Source: Cercis canadensis (Eukaryota; Streptophyta; Magnoliopsida; Fabales; Fabaceae). Taken from it: a stretch of 64,000 nt of DNA. Of this stretch, positions 23,764 to 36,919 are shown one piece after another; positions within the stretch are counted from its first letter, which is position 1, and every line of letters begins with the position of its first letter. The notes under the pieces were generated by a model. The model was not told where the DNA came from. It made no database searches and worked only from the letters and a program-made list of their open reading frames with translations. Made by a program: the position numbers and the translations under genes. The DNA lies in contig QAOA01005188.1 in NCBI GenBank assembly GCA_003255065.1, forward strand, positions 202,228 through 266,227, given 5' to 3'.

Positions 23764-26700
23764 GTCCTCAGTTTTCTTATTTGTCAAGGTTTAACCTCAT
23801 CATTCCTCATCCCACTCTTCTTTTGTTTTTTTTTTTTTTTTTTCNTTTTTTTTCTCCAGAAAAGATAGAAGTGCTTCAGTAAAAATTTGGATTCGCCATT
23901 CATTATCTTAATCCAACAATTCATTGAGGCTCTTTCCTGTATCTTGTTTAAGCCTCTCATGTTTCGGTTGTTTGATTTTTCTTAGTGCTCTTTTTTATTC
24001 CTATGAGTGAAAGTCACAACTTTATCAACACCTTCACATGAAAAAAAAAAATTGTATAAAAAATGGTTACAAGGCCAAGATCCTGCTTTTGTGTTTTTCA
24101 ACGAGGTCCGGGGAACTCTTGTTTAAATGGTTTTGGAGCTTGCTTCGTACTCAAAATTGGCTCATCCCAAGGTAAATGAGATGCAGCCCAAAAAGAAAGT
24201 GCCAAAAGGACCCAAAAATAAAGCAAAAGAACAAGACCGAATATAAGTCATATGTTGTGCATAGACTCAGTTAAAGAGGGCAAATGTATTTTGTAAACGA
24301 GGAAAGCTCTTCCCATTTTTATGTCTTTAGTTCGGAATTTGTTCACTCACATAATTGATATATGCAGGTAATCAAGGACACAGCTTAATGCTTGAGCATT
24401 GGACACTCTAAAGAGAATATCCTAAGTAGAGTGAGATTATGGAAGAGAATAATTTTTTTCTTGTTGTGTAGCCTCTCATAAATAAAAACAAAAGATATTA
24501 GAGTATATTATTTTAATATAGTGAAAAAAAAAATATTAATTAGTGGTTTCTCTCATAAACTTATATGCATATGTCAAATTGATAATTAGGGAGTATGTTC
24601 AACTTTTAATTAATTGAAGTTTGAATTTGCTGTGAAACTATAGGAAGAAATTCTCATAAATTTGGCTCTCATAAATCTTTTTGAAATGATATATTGCCTT
24701 ATATATTATACAAACTTATGAACTAGTGACATTATTTTATGAGAAACAAGAGCCATCAATTCTCAAGTTCATACCCCATTCAGGTCAAGCTTAATATTGG
24801 CCTACCTCCACATCTCTTTACAGAGTTACTGCTTATATTCCTTCATGTGGGAACACTCTCTTTAATGTACATCCTTTCAAGCATAATTGCATCAGTCTCT
24901 CCACTTTATCATTGAAAAGGAAAAGGGGCAGAAAGAAAAGCAAAGACCATCTTTTCCTTTTGCCTATCCTTTCAACTTTGGAAACCAATTTTACTGATGA
25001 TTTTCATGCAATTTGAATACAAAATGCTATAATGCAGGTGCTCATCTCACCTCCTCCTCCTTTTATTTATCTTATCTATTTTTTTTTCTTTGGTTATCTC
25101 TTCTTCATTTTCAAGGTGTGCAGTGAATAATGCTGCTCTCATACACTTATAATAATAACCATACTAATCTATATTGGAATATTTGTAAATCCCTAGGAAG
25201 GTATGCCTAGAAATCTCCCTCTTGGTATACTTCTTTGCCCCTTTGTCTTGCTTTAGTAACATGCCAAACTTTACATTCTTCATTGGGATTCCTTCACTCT
25301 ATACATGTAGAATTATATCATCTCTCAAGACTATCATAGGTATCTTTTTTGGTTTTTTTGGTCATTGGCTATTATAGATATCAACTCGTGGGTTTTGAGA
25401 ATTAGGGCATTGTCCCATGATAGACCTACCCCATATGTAACCTAATTGCCAAAGAAATATCTAATCATGACAAATTTAGGCACCCCTTAAGGCAAATAGG
25501 GGTTAAGGAAATTGTATAGAGATGCTAATTATTAAAGAGAAGGATTTGTACATGTCCAAATCTAATCAAACGGTCTAGAGACCGTTCATTTGAGATCATT
25601 GAGTTAGATGGATGCCATGTGGCGTGATTAGCGGCAAAAAGTGGGTTTATGTTCATTTATTTATGTTACACATGCATTGAAAACTTTTCCTGCAATATAT
25701 GATTAAGAAAAGCATTATGGTTTTCATATTACCAAGTATAATGTTGCCAAAATAATGCATCCCATCATAAGGAGGCAAAATGGCAAAATGTGAAAGAGGT
25801 TTTGCACAAACACATTGGGTCCAAGATGTGGGCTTTGTTTAAACTTTAAAGTGGTCTATCATTCCCTACATTTGTTTTTTATTCACAAAAATGAAAAAGC
25901 CTTTGATTTATATGTTATGTATGTTTGTGGGGTAAAGGACTCTCAATTAGATTGTCCTTTTGCATCAAATTTTCCTTTGTAATGATGAGTTTTCTTTTTT
26001 GGCTGTCTTTTCTTCCTCTTCTTTTTTTCCCCCTTTCTATTTGCACACTTAAGCATGAGTTTCTACAGGGCTTTGGTTTTTGTCCTGGATAATATTATCG
26101 AAATAGAAAATAATTATTCCAAATAGAACTATGTAACTAGAAGAATAACTTTTTTGTGCAAATGGTTTGTGTTATTATGGACAATGATGATCTAAACGTA
26201 TACTTAGACAACATTATAGGATATAATAGCCTCGGCAAAGATTAGTGGAATCTAAGGTTGCGCATGCATATCTATATCTGCATTATTCCATAGATTGGCG
26301 AGGTAGCTGTTATCAATTCCCAAATAATTAATAATTTCAGTAAAGTCTTATTGAAATAAAATTTCAAAAAAAAAATTATATTTTCGTAGTAATGAGTTCT
26401 TTTAGTTTAGAATTTCCTTATAAGTGTCTGTAACAGTCATTTTCAGAGTATAATTATGAAAAAAAAAATCCCTATAATAAATAGTTAATCTGCAAATAAA
26501 AAGTTAATATGAAATTAAAAAAATGATGGTATAATATTCTAAACCTTGGCACTGGTATGTCAATTCTAACCTAGGTTTGTAACATCATTATATTTTATAA
26601 TATGTATTTGGAATTGTAGCATTTAAGCACCATGGTAAATTTATAATTGTTAGGTACAGTTAAGGTTTTGTACTATGTTTGTTCTTTTTGTTTTGGTAAT

Positions 26701-28321
26701 CTTAAATACTGAAACAAGAGAATTTCAGTTGTTCTTTTCAATTAGAAAATGACAAAATCCTAAAGAAGGATAGTATAGCTCATGCTCACTGCATAAAAGC
26801 TTTAGGAGGGACAGAACCATTAGTCTGACTACCGAATCTTCAGTTCCCACTAAAGAGCAGAAAATAAACTTAAAAAATTTGCCCCTTCAAATCTCAAAGT
26901 GTTATATCTTACTATAATCTTTGATTGCATGCTTAAATAGTATACTAATCAGCCCCTTTTTCCATATGTAATCAATAAAAAAAAAATGACACTATGTCCC
27001 TAAATTTTTTTTTTAATGCTAAGAAGACCTCCATTTCAAACTAAAAGAGACATGCAGGAAACACAATCCTTCCTCTTAAAAAAAAAAATTATCATAATTC
27101 ATAACAAACGGTGGAGATGAAAGTAGTTTCAGAATAATTATGTATAATATAGGACCAAATATAGAAGTTGTAAACTAAAAGATTAGGAGAATGATATTTT
27201 ATTTACATATAATCCAATTTGAAAAATTAGAAACTAATAACTTAATAACAAAAAATAATCGACCTAATATTTTAAACAGGTTCGAGATTGCCATGTTTGA
27301 AAGTATTGACTTGTTTGCTGCTAGGTTAGCATCTTTATCGATAAGCAAATTATTCAAATATAATTGTACAGATAGTATTGGTACTAGTGAGTACTTGGGC
27401 TTCTGCAATGGTAGCCCTTGAAGAGGTTGTAAATTCAAAAAATATAGCAAAAGGATTTGCCTTCATGGGGTAACTGCAATTTAGCATACACCTTATGCTA
27501 TTAAATAATTTTTCTTGTGGAATTAAAATGAGACTTGGCAACAATGTTTTAAGCTGCAACAACAAACATATCAGTATGAAATATTAAGTAAAAATTGGTA
27601 ATATATCAAACCATGCTTTATATTTAAATATAATATTAACTAAATTTCACTTTTTTCTTTCTTTTTGGTATATATATGGGAGACTTGAAAAAAAAAAGGA
27701 GTAGCCTATCTCATCCCACCTGTTTTCACTGAAATTGGAACCCTTATTTTTCTTTTTTTCTCCTTATTATAGTTTTACTCTCCAAATAATATTTATGTAG
27801 TATAATGTATAAGTGTATTCATCTGATTCACGTGACTCTATTTAAACTTTTCTTAAATTGAAATATAATGAGTTTAAAGTTGTGTGTAGTGCACATAAAA
27901 TTTACATAAAATAAAATTATTTTACTATAATACCGTTAAATGAGAGAAAAAAATTCTGGAATCTACTTGCTTACACCCTCACAATGATTGATTATGCATA
28001 AATATGGTGGATCCCTCTCTGTTGGACGTTGAATTGAATAGAGTTCAAATTTGAAGGAGGCAAGAAAACACAAATAGCACCCCATTGAGAAAGTGATATG
28101 TTGAAAACAATGGCTATGTGTTTGTTAGTGGCGTATGAAGAAGTGGAGATGAAAGCAAGCCAGGGTCCACTGCCTATAAGGGGAGAATTTTTGTCCTAAA
28201 ATATGATATTTTTCCTCCACCATATCTAACAACACATGCATGCTCTATCCACTTTGGATATGGGAATTATCAGAATCAACCAACCAAGCTTAAGACGTAG
28301 AAAGACAAAGCCGAACTAACC
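23764..28321. other. Long gene-free intergenic stretch
   Basis: I see no gene, tRNA or recognisable element in this AT-rich interval. It has homopolymer runs (one T run with an N at 23845). It also has a short hairpin at about 25570 made of AACGGTC and GACCGTT arms around TAGA. Reading frames are short and random-looking. Confidence 0.5.
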
Positions 28322-28640
28322 CTAGTGAACATGGTGAGAGAAAGAGAGAGAGAAAGACAAAGTCACAAACCCATTTTTGTTTATGAATTGTTTTGTTTGT
28401 GGGAAAGGGAAAGGTGAAGAGAGAAGACAGGTGAACACTTTACGCCTCATTCCACGCATATCCATATACTCACAAATCACTATACAAACGTTGGCAATTG
28501 GCATGGCATCAATAGCTATTGACTTATTTCTCTTTCTTGGTATATTCATTGAATGAATAATGGGCCATGTGTGTGACAGTATGTGTGTGTGTGAGGGGTC
28601 ACTTTGAGAAGACATTAATTAAATGACACTCCGTGATGTG
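28322..28640. other. Noncoding stretch with a GA-rich microsatellite
   Basis: A GAGAGA-type run at about 28330-28355 is followed by noncoding sequence. Such runs are common in plant leaders and promoters, but no gene follows on either strand. Confidence 0.4.
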
Positions 28641-28809
28641 CAACCAACGCAAGAGCGTTGGGGATTTGGGATATTCAGAAATACCGTATTGCAGTAAAGT
28701 CTTCTCTAGTGCGAGTTGTTAAAGTAAATTCTTTGCAGCTCTACTTGTTTATTTTAAGTGCATTTATTTGTGAGTTTCTAAAAATGTTTTGTGAATTATA
28801 TGATTGGCT

Positions 28810-28836
28810 TATATATATATATATATATATATATAA
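28810..28836. repeat. (TA)n microsatellite
   Basis: An uninterrupted TA dinucleotide run of about 26 bases. The sequence on either side (28640-30380) has no gene that I can see. Confidence 0.9.
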
Positions 28837-29279
28837 CAAAACTATATTTTGAATGCTAAAAGTTTTCCTATATTATAATTTAATATTGTGTCACATAATT
28901 CTAGTCCAATACCAGATTATATCCTTATATATGTGATTTCAGCACATTTAGGTATAAAGCTGTACAAAATCTAGGATGTACAAAAAGAAGTTAAATAGGT
29001 TAAATGTAGATACAATTAATATTTAAGTGGATAAGTTAGATTAAGATATTGTTATGTCCACTAAAAAAAAGATTAAGATATTGCTATGTGTTTACCGTTG
29101 TAAAAATTGTGTATTAAGTGTGCAAAGACACTTCTCTATGTTGGTATTTTCTTTAAAAAGATTTTTTCTATTTACATATTAACTTTATACCCTTTTACAT
29201 TATACATTAAGTAGTGTTTGAGTTTAATTATATCTATTAAAAATAAGATCTAATAGCTAAAGTTCAGAAGGTATGACAT

Positions 29280-29316
29280 AATGTGTGTACGTGTGTGTGT
29301 GTATATATATATATAT
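29280..29316. repeat. Compound (GT)n(AT)n microsatellite
   Basis: A GTGTGT run passes directly into an ATATAT run. A poly-A stretch with a single N follows at 29384-29405. Confidence 0.85.
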
Positions 29317-30381
29317 GTTAGGGTAGGAAAAGAGAAAATATCTCTACATACTATTCGAGATAGGGTATAGGATTTGAATCATAAAAAAAAAAAAAAAAAA
29401 ANAAAAGCTTAACAACATGTTTGGAATATCAAAATTTCTAAATTTGATTTCATTTATTTTCTAATTTAATACTTAACAACATGTTTTATAAAACTTGTTT
29501 GGAACCATATTAAGTCAATAATTCAATTCATTTACAAATTATTTTACATCTAATATATGAGAATTTGTAAAACTTATCATTTTTTTTATAGGATTTACAA
29601 ATAACTTTTTTTAAAATGAAATCATTTCATTTCTATTTAAAAATATGTTCTAAACACCATTGTGTTTAGCTGAATTCAAAACACTAATGTATACATAATG
29701 TAATGGCTAATGAAACAGTCTGAGGATAACTTTTGTGTATAGTATACGTACCTTGACAGGATAGGTATTGTAAGTAGATAAACAATTATTGTAAACTAGT
29801 TATCTTCACACTAGCTCACACCACTATGCTAGCATTATTTTAACTATATAAAAAAGATAATACAATTTCTGCATTAGTTATACCAAGTGACTCATTTTGT
29901 ATCATATTGCTATAATTGACATAATTTAAGCTTAATAGGATCCATTTTTTTTTATTCTATTACCTCAATTAGTTTGACAATGTGACATTAAATAGTATAT
30001 AAAAAACATTTTTCAAAGAAAAATATATAAAATCAATTAAATTTAAATTATGCCAAATTTTACTAAAGGAAGAAATTCTATGGCTAACTAATATACATAC
30101 TCATAACTCATACCAAAAAATATATATGCATACTCATAACATTACACTTGTAAGCAGGTTCTTCTCGTGACTCAGCCGCGAGTCTCATCTTCCTACACGA
30201 ACCCCATGCCCCATCAATCAAATCTTTTTTTCACCTCAACTGTACTACCCTCTTTCTCAGTTTACTGAACATGAAGAAATTTAACATAACATACATATTT
30301 GTTGGTTTTTTAATTTATTTTCAGGCTGTAAAAAGTGCTGCCAATGAAATTTTGAAATATTAGTATATGCATATTTCTCAC

Positions 30382-30385
<4 letters not shown>

Positions 30386-30416
<31 letters not shown>
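30386..30416. repeat. (TA)n microsatellite
   Basis: An uninterrupted TA run of about 30 bases in AT-rich intergenic DNA. Confidence 0.9.
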
Positions 30417-30532
30417 CTAAGGAACCTAGGCATGATCCCAATTTTTGTCTGGAACTAGACTTATCAAACTTGGGGCAAGTTTTCTCTGTTCAAGGGATCT
30501 CACCGTCGAAGCACCCACAACTATAACTTTGT

Positions 30533-30649
30533 ATAAGCAACACTTTGAGAACCTCTTATTTTGTCAATGAGAGACCTTAAACATAAAACTNATAAGCAGC
30601 ACTTTGAGAACCTCTTATTTTGTCAATGAGAGACCTTAAACATAAAACT
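30533..30649. repeat. 58-bp direct duplication joined by a single N
   Basis: 30533-30590 and 30592-30649 differ at about one base (AAGCAA versus AAGCAG) and are separated by one N at 30591. It has the same assembly signature as several other places in the window. Confidence 0.8.
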
Positions 30650-32029
30650 CTCTTCTTACAAGGAGAGCCTTATGACTAACTAGTTTACAACCTAGTTGAC
30701 TATTTATATAATAGTTAAATTCACATTGACTCACTAATATAGTTAGCATAATTTAAATTTCACTGAGCCTACTTAAACATTTTTTTTATTTCGACCAAAT
30801 TTACCAACTCACTAGTCACTAGTATGGAACTTAAGTAGTATTCAGTAAGTGTTTATCTCTTCTTCTTTTTATTAATTATTCAGAAAAGTATATTGCATAT
30901 TCGTATAGTTTAGGTTAGTTTTCAATTGGATCCTATAATTTTTTTCCCAAATGAAATTGTGAATTTACTTTGTCCATAGTTATATAACAAATTCAATGTT
31001 GAGATTTAAAAGAGTCTTCTATTCCTCCTTATTGCCCTGCGATAACTGTCAATGATCATTATATGTTTGTGTAGAAAATTAACATATAGTAAACCCTATA
31101 CTGGATTTCCATGGAAAAGAAACAACTGCACTCTTAAAGGGCATCGTTTGACTTGTAGATGGGAACTCTTAAGCTTGTAGAAAAAAAAATGTAATATGCT
31201 GATGGGCTTAATATATGGAGCTCCTTCTCAAATATTGGTGAGAGAATTAGCTTGGTGAATTACATTTTGAGCACAATTCTGAAGGAGGACAGTGTCTAAT
31301 TGAAGCTAGCTATAAATAGGTATATGTGCAAGGGTGTTTTGTAATTTCCTCTTCTTCAGAAAGGTTTTTCTTCACACAGGATGAAGTATGTACCATATAG
31401 GAGGACGAGTTGCAAGTGAAGTATGTAGGCTTCAAGGCGAGACTTATGTAAGTATATATAATTTATCAAATTATAATATATATATTTGTTTGTTTTCTTG
31501 AAAAGGACCAAAAGTGTCATTCTTTCAAGGCCTGACAACAACGTTATGTAAGTATCATTATAAAATCTTACTAAGACATATGACATGCCCTATCCTTATA
31601 ATGGAGTAGCATTTTCTCACCTTAAACTTTTATGTACCAATAAAAAATAATTGAATGTGATGAACATTTTTTTGTTGTTGTTAGGTAGATAGAGCTAATT
31701 TTTCTAGTTGGGAATATGGAGGATGAAATTTGAACCTAAGATGTCAATCTCTGTGAGAGTCTTATGCTTATGTGATACTTGTAGTTTATAAAATAGAAGG
31801 AAATCCATGTAATTTTAATAAAACAGAGAAAATTAAAAGATAATAGTATTGTAATATTAAATATATTCCACTTATTCCAAACAATCTAATAGTATGTGAT
31901 TGAGTGGGACTGAAGTCTTGCTCAAGAGTCCAGACTTACGGGTAACTATGCACTGTGTTCAAACCTTGAATATTCATAGCCAAAAAGTACCAAAACAAAT
32001 ACATTGCACTTATGTCCTAGGGCAATTTA
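30650..32029. other. Gene-free AT-rich stretch
   Basis: No gene or clear element was found. The short reading frame at 31356-31586 on the minus strand has no family resemblance. Confidence 0.5.
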
Positions 32030-34128
32030 TTTGGCATTTCGAGTTTGTAGATATTTTCATAATGATAACATGATTTAATTATTATGTATTTATTAATTAT
32101 GATTTAATTTTTTGGTTACTTTGGAGGAAATATTCATGAGTTGTAACTCATTTTCGTCACTTTAAAAAATATTTTTTGTTGTTTAAATTTGATATAATAT
32201 CACCAAACCGAAATATATTACATCACCAAAATAACTAAAAAAAATTAATATTTTTTTCTCATACATAAAAGTATGTGATTTAATAAATATCGTAAAATTC
32301 TTACACTAAAAATGGATCTAAATTTTTTAAATGCTTGTAACTTACATCACCCTTTTGCGGTTTCATATGGTATACAGACAATATAACATTAATGAAGTTT
32401 ATTACAAATTATTAACTCAATTTGTTAACTCAGAAGAAGAAAATGTTAAGACTCTCACTTTTATGTGGCAAAATTAAAGAATGCATAACATCTTATGAGC
32501 TTTAACTGAAAATGAACTCCCCTGATCTTTGGCCGCAGCTTGTGAATTTTTATGGGGATGAAGAAGGACGGTGGCATTTTGCTNGCTCAATTGTGATGGT
32601 TGAATAAGTTAAGAAAAATGTGACTTTTCTTTATTTAATATAAAAGTTTGGGGAGTTATAAGGAGATAATTTTTTATTTTGAAAATATAAAGTAAGGATC
32701 CACATATTAATATCAGTTAGTAGCTTATTGGTATTTTAGTGTTTTTCTTAGATATTCTCATAATGATATCATGATTCAATTTACGTGTTTATTAATTATA
32801 ATTAATAATGGCTAAATTTTTTTTCACACGTGTCCCATAATGTTTAGATAGTTTACAAAAAAGTCATAAGTTCATGTCATGTAAAAACTTTTTAAATATT
32901 TTTAATAGAGTTTAAAATTTGATGCAAATTAGTATAAAATTCTATACACAATCTCAAATAGAAAATTGTCACATCATTAAAGTAACTAAAATCTTTTACT
33001 TACAGCAAATAGTTCTAATAATTTTTTTCATACATGGTAACACGCAATTGGATAATTGATGAAATTCTTTTACATGTTAATGGATCATAATTTAATCATT
33101 TTAATATCTTTTTTGGTTTAATAGATCTAAACCTTTTAAATACTTATAAATTACATCACCCTTTTGCAGTTTCATATATGATATAGAGATAATGTAACAT
33201 TAATGAAATTTACAACTTCTTAACTCAAAATGACATTTGTCCAATATTATTTGAGTAGTTTGTAAGAGGTTTTAAATTCAAATTTATGTGCTATCATCTA
33301 ATAAAAATAAATCTTTATTACTTTTAATAGAGTTTAAATTTTGATATATTGTAAATGTAAACTTTTAGGCAGTATCCAATAGATCTGTTTGACAAAGTAA
33401 CTAAGATTTTCTTTTACCGACAATGAATGGTTTAATAATTTATTTATGGAGGTTTTTTAGATATCTTTGATACTAATGTGGTATGCCGTACCATATGAGA
33501 GTAGTCAATATATAAATAACATGTGTAGTTGACAATTTCAAGTCAATAATTTGTAAATTTGTTTGAGAGAATGAGATAAATCATATTTTTATTTTTTTGA
33601 TATAGAGATAGATCATATTTTCTATCCAGTAAAATATAAAAATTATATATTGATTATAGATGCTTATGACATTAATGTGGTATGACATATTTATGTGGTA
33701 CCATAGAATCGCTATTTATTTATACATAGAAACACTTGATATAATAATTGTGCAAAATTATTTTACACTGCCAGTGAATTAAATCAATTTTTAATATGTT
33801 TCTAGTTTAACAGATCTGAAAATTTTAAATACTTGTAAATTACATCACCCTTTTGAAGTTTCATTTCACATGATATACAGACAATGTATCATTAATGAAA
33901 TTTACAACTTATTATTAACTCAATTTTTTAACAGCGAAAAAAATATTGAATTTATTTAGACTCTTACTTTTATGAGGCAAAATTAAACAAAGAGTAACTT
34001 TATGAGCTTTAACTGAAAATGAACTCCCTGATATGCAGCTGCAGCAAGCGAATTTTGATGAGATAAACAAGGACGGTGGCATCTTGTTAATTCGTGTTGG
34101 TTGAACAGGTTACGAAAACTGTAACTTT
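32030..34128. repeat. Diverged local repeat, about three copies of a ~700-800 bp unit
   Basis: Shared anchors recur in the same order. TTACATCACCCTTTTG followed by a GTTTCAT core occurs at about 32343, 33152 and 33839. AACTGAAAATGAACTCCC occurs at about 32504 and 34012, each followed by a GGACGGTGGCAT block and TTCTTTATTTAATATAAAAG. ATAATGATA with a GTTTATTAATTAT-like block occurs at about 32060 and 32758. Copies are diverged by substitutions and indels, so this looks like an old local duplication. No coding capacity was seen. A single N lies at 32584. Confidence 0.6.
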
Positions 34129-34528
34129 TCTTTATTTAATATAAAAGTAGAGGCATTATGAGGAGAAACTATTTTTAAAAAAAAAATGAAATACAGACAA
34201 AATAATATCAGTTACCTGTATTAATGGAAACTGTCGCACCATTGAATTATGGTCATTACTAAAGAGCTCTCTGTGGACGCATGTTACTGAAAAGTCAATG
34301 AGAAAGCTTTTTTTTTTTTTTTTTNTCTTTATTAATATAAAAGTAGAGGCATTATGAGGAGAAACTATTTTAAAAAAATAAATAAATGAAATACAGACAA
34401 AATAATATCAGTTACCTGTATTAATGGAAACTGTCGCACCATTGAATTATGGTCATTACTAAAGAGCTCTCTGTGGACGCATGTTACTGAAAAGTCAATG
34501 AGAAAGCTTTTTTTTTTTTTTTTTTTTT
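34129..34528. repeat. About 196-bp direct duplication joined by a single N
   Basis: 34129-34324 and 34326-34528 are nearly identical and both end in a long T run; an N sits between them at 34325. The homopolymer probably broke the assembly. The unit is the end of the diverged repeat just upstream. Confidence 0.8.
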
Positions 34529-34579
34529 TAAAGGGCTTTTTAGGCCGCAAAACTGATATTTACAAAGTATAAAAAAAAA

Positions 34580-34897
34580 ATAGAGAGAATTATTTTTGCG
34601 TTCTAAAATTTAGAATAAAAGACAATAAAGTATAATTAAAAGTATAAAATTATTAAGTAGGTTTTACCATACAATGAAAAATGATTAAAATATCATTCGA
34701 TGTTTTGTATTTATTTGTTCATATATGTAGTTATCATGTTTAAATATAAATAAAATAATCACATAAATAAAATAACTACATATATCACTTATGGGTGTTT
34801 TGATTATTTTGTTCAATATGGCAAGCATCTACTTAGAAAGTATAAATTTTTAGCACTTTTTGATCTTTTTTATTTTTTCCAAGTTCTAGATCTTGAT
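34580..34897. mobile_element. Fold-back MITE, copy 1 (decayed)
   Basis: The right end, read as reverse complement, is GATCTAGAACTTGG, then AAAAAGTGCTAAAAA, then AGTAGATGCTTGCC, closely matching the arms of the neighbouring MITE at 35092-35447. The left arm is more diverged but keeps a GTATAAAATTATTAAGTAGG, ATGATTAAAATAT, GTATTTATTTGTT order. Limits are approximate. Confidence 0.5.
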
Positions 34898-35091
34898 GGG
34901 AACAAACTCCAAAAAATACTTGAACTATATAAAAATGTTTTAGATGAGTTAATTATAACTTCAATTGAATTTTAAATGGACCAAAATCAATAGGTGTGAT
35001 TTAGTGGTAAGAGGCCTTAGTAGTTTGGTGGAGGTCAAATATTCAAATATTTGTGTCACGCGTAATAAAAAAAACTGTGTTTTTTTCCTCT

Positions 35092-35106
35092 TAGGATCTA
35101 GAACTT

Positions 35107-35141
<35 letters not shown>

Positions 35142-35447
35142 NAATAAAAAAAAAAAGACCAAAAAGTGCCAAAGGCACATACTTTTCAAGTTGGTGCTTT
35201 TCACATAGTACAAAATGATCAAAATACCCTAATGTTATGTAGTTATTTTGTTTATATTTGAACATGGTAGACATATATATGAACAAAATAACTACATTAT
35301 TTACATATGATAACTACATATATAAAATGAATAATCACATAACACTAAAGGGTATTTTGTTAATCTCTCACAATGTGACAAGCACCTAATCGGAAGGCAC
35401 CTCCTTTTACCACCGTTGGGTCTTTTACACCAAGTTCTAGCACCCTA
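35092..35447. mobile_element. Fold-back MITE, copy 2 with ~110-bp inverted arms
   Basis: The left arm reads GGATCTAGAACTT, a poly-A run with an N at 35142, then AAGTTGGTGCTTTTCACATA and CAAAATACCCT. The reverse complement of the right end reads GGGTGCTAGAACTTGG, then GATTAGGTGCTTGTCACAT and CAAAATACCCT. The same landmarks occur in the same order in both arms, so the element can fold on itself. It has no coding capacity. The superfamily is unclear because the target duplication is ambiguous (TA or TTA). Confidence 0.65.
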
Positions 35448-36437
35448 TAATAATAAACTCAAAAAAAAATTAAGTGTGTTTATTTAAATTTTGATATTTT
35501 TTAGATATATGAGAGGTTTGTATTCTTGACCTCTTAAAAAATTACCTAAATCTCAAACTATTAAACTAGATCTAGTAGCTTAATTTAAATATTATTATGG
35601 CTACAAGCCACTAGGTATAGTATAGCAATGAATCATCTGGATAATATAAAAGAGATTAAGGCTTCAATTTTTTCTGGCGACATGTAACCAAAAAATATAT
35701 TCCTATAGCTATCACTATAAATGTAAAAAAAAATTGTGTATTTACAAATATGCAAATAAATTATTCTTTTACACCAATGAATGACTCATAATCTCATTTT
35801 CAAGTTAGTCTCATTAATTTTACTTCTGTCAAGTCAAGTAAATTTAAGAGATTTTTTTAATCACGATAAATAAGTTTCAATTTAGGACATACTATAAATT
35901 GTAAAGACTTTTTTATCATTAAATTATACTTAACAGCTTAATTTAAAAGAATTTTTGATATACTCTTAGCAGATTCTTCTTAATGTATTTGAAATTGAGA
36001 CAATAAAAAGGTGAGCACACTCCTTTGCTATTATTTTATATATATATTATATAGACTAGCCTCTTGGCACGGCTTTTTTCTTTTGTTTTAAAAAATTTAT
36101 TTGATGCAGTTCACTTATGTAGATGGTTTTTTTTTTAAAAATTTATAAATGATGTAATTCCATGAAAATGTAAATGGTTAAGAATTAGAATAGTTTATTT
36201 CTTTTTTTAAAAAAAAAATTATGCAGTTTTCTGAAATAACTTCTTTGAAAAGTGGGATGCGCATATCAATTGTTATTTTTTTAACAACCAAATTCACAAA
36301 GTCATCCCTATTTTTATTTGTAAATAAATCTATGAAATTAGATTTTTTAAAGAAGAAAAGTTTAATACCAAAAAGCTTTTATCTATTAGTATAGATATAA
36401 TTTTATATAACAAAGAGCACAAGTGTAATACAAAAAC
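35448..36437. other. Gene-free AT-rich stretch
   Basis: No gene or element was recognised between the MITE and the first CACTA element. Confidence 0.5.
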
Positions 36438-36919
36438 CACTACAAGAAATAAAGTTCTTTCTCACGGACAAAAGGACCAAAATTTCATGAGAAACATTGT
36501 TTTCGCTGAATTTCTCACGAATTGTAAGACGAGAGAAAACCCTCGTGACAAAATAATGTTCTCACGAAGAAATCTATCTGTGAGAAAGTTCCCATGGATA
36601 CATAGGTGTAGTGCATGAGAAGTTCTTACATGTAACTTGTGGATTTTATCACGGACTTAGTTCCATGAGAAATCTCTATTGGACACCAATCTGATAAACA
36701 TTTAGTGAGAAAGAAGTTTTTTTTTTGTTTCTTTTTTTTTTTGTCTCAAAAGTGACTAATTTTTTTCTCAAAAATTAATTATTAAATTAGATTAAATGCA
36801 GGATATATAAAAATAAAAATGAGATAAATCAAATAAAAATAGAATAAAAATATATTATACAAATTTAATTACAATAAAAAAATGTTATACAATGAAAAAA
36901 AAAATGTACAATACAAAGC

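Noticed and set aside
25568..25590. Short palindrome AACGGTC TAGA GACCGTT as an operator-like site
   Set aside because: No gene is near it and a 7-bp arm hairpin can occur by chance or be a decayed repeat end.
31195..31300. GGAGCTCCTT segment resembling the star arm of a miR159/319 precursor
   Set aside because: No matching mature sequence (TTTGGATTGAAGGGAGCTC-like) occurs downstream and the flanks do not pair convincingly.
34365..35286. Lys- or Phe-rich small frames
   Set aside because: They arise from translating long A or T homopolymers within MITEs and duplicated segments.
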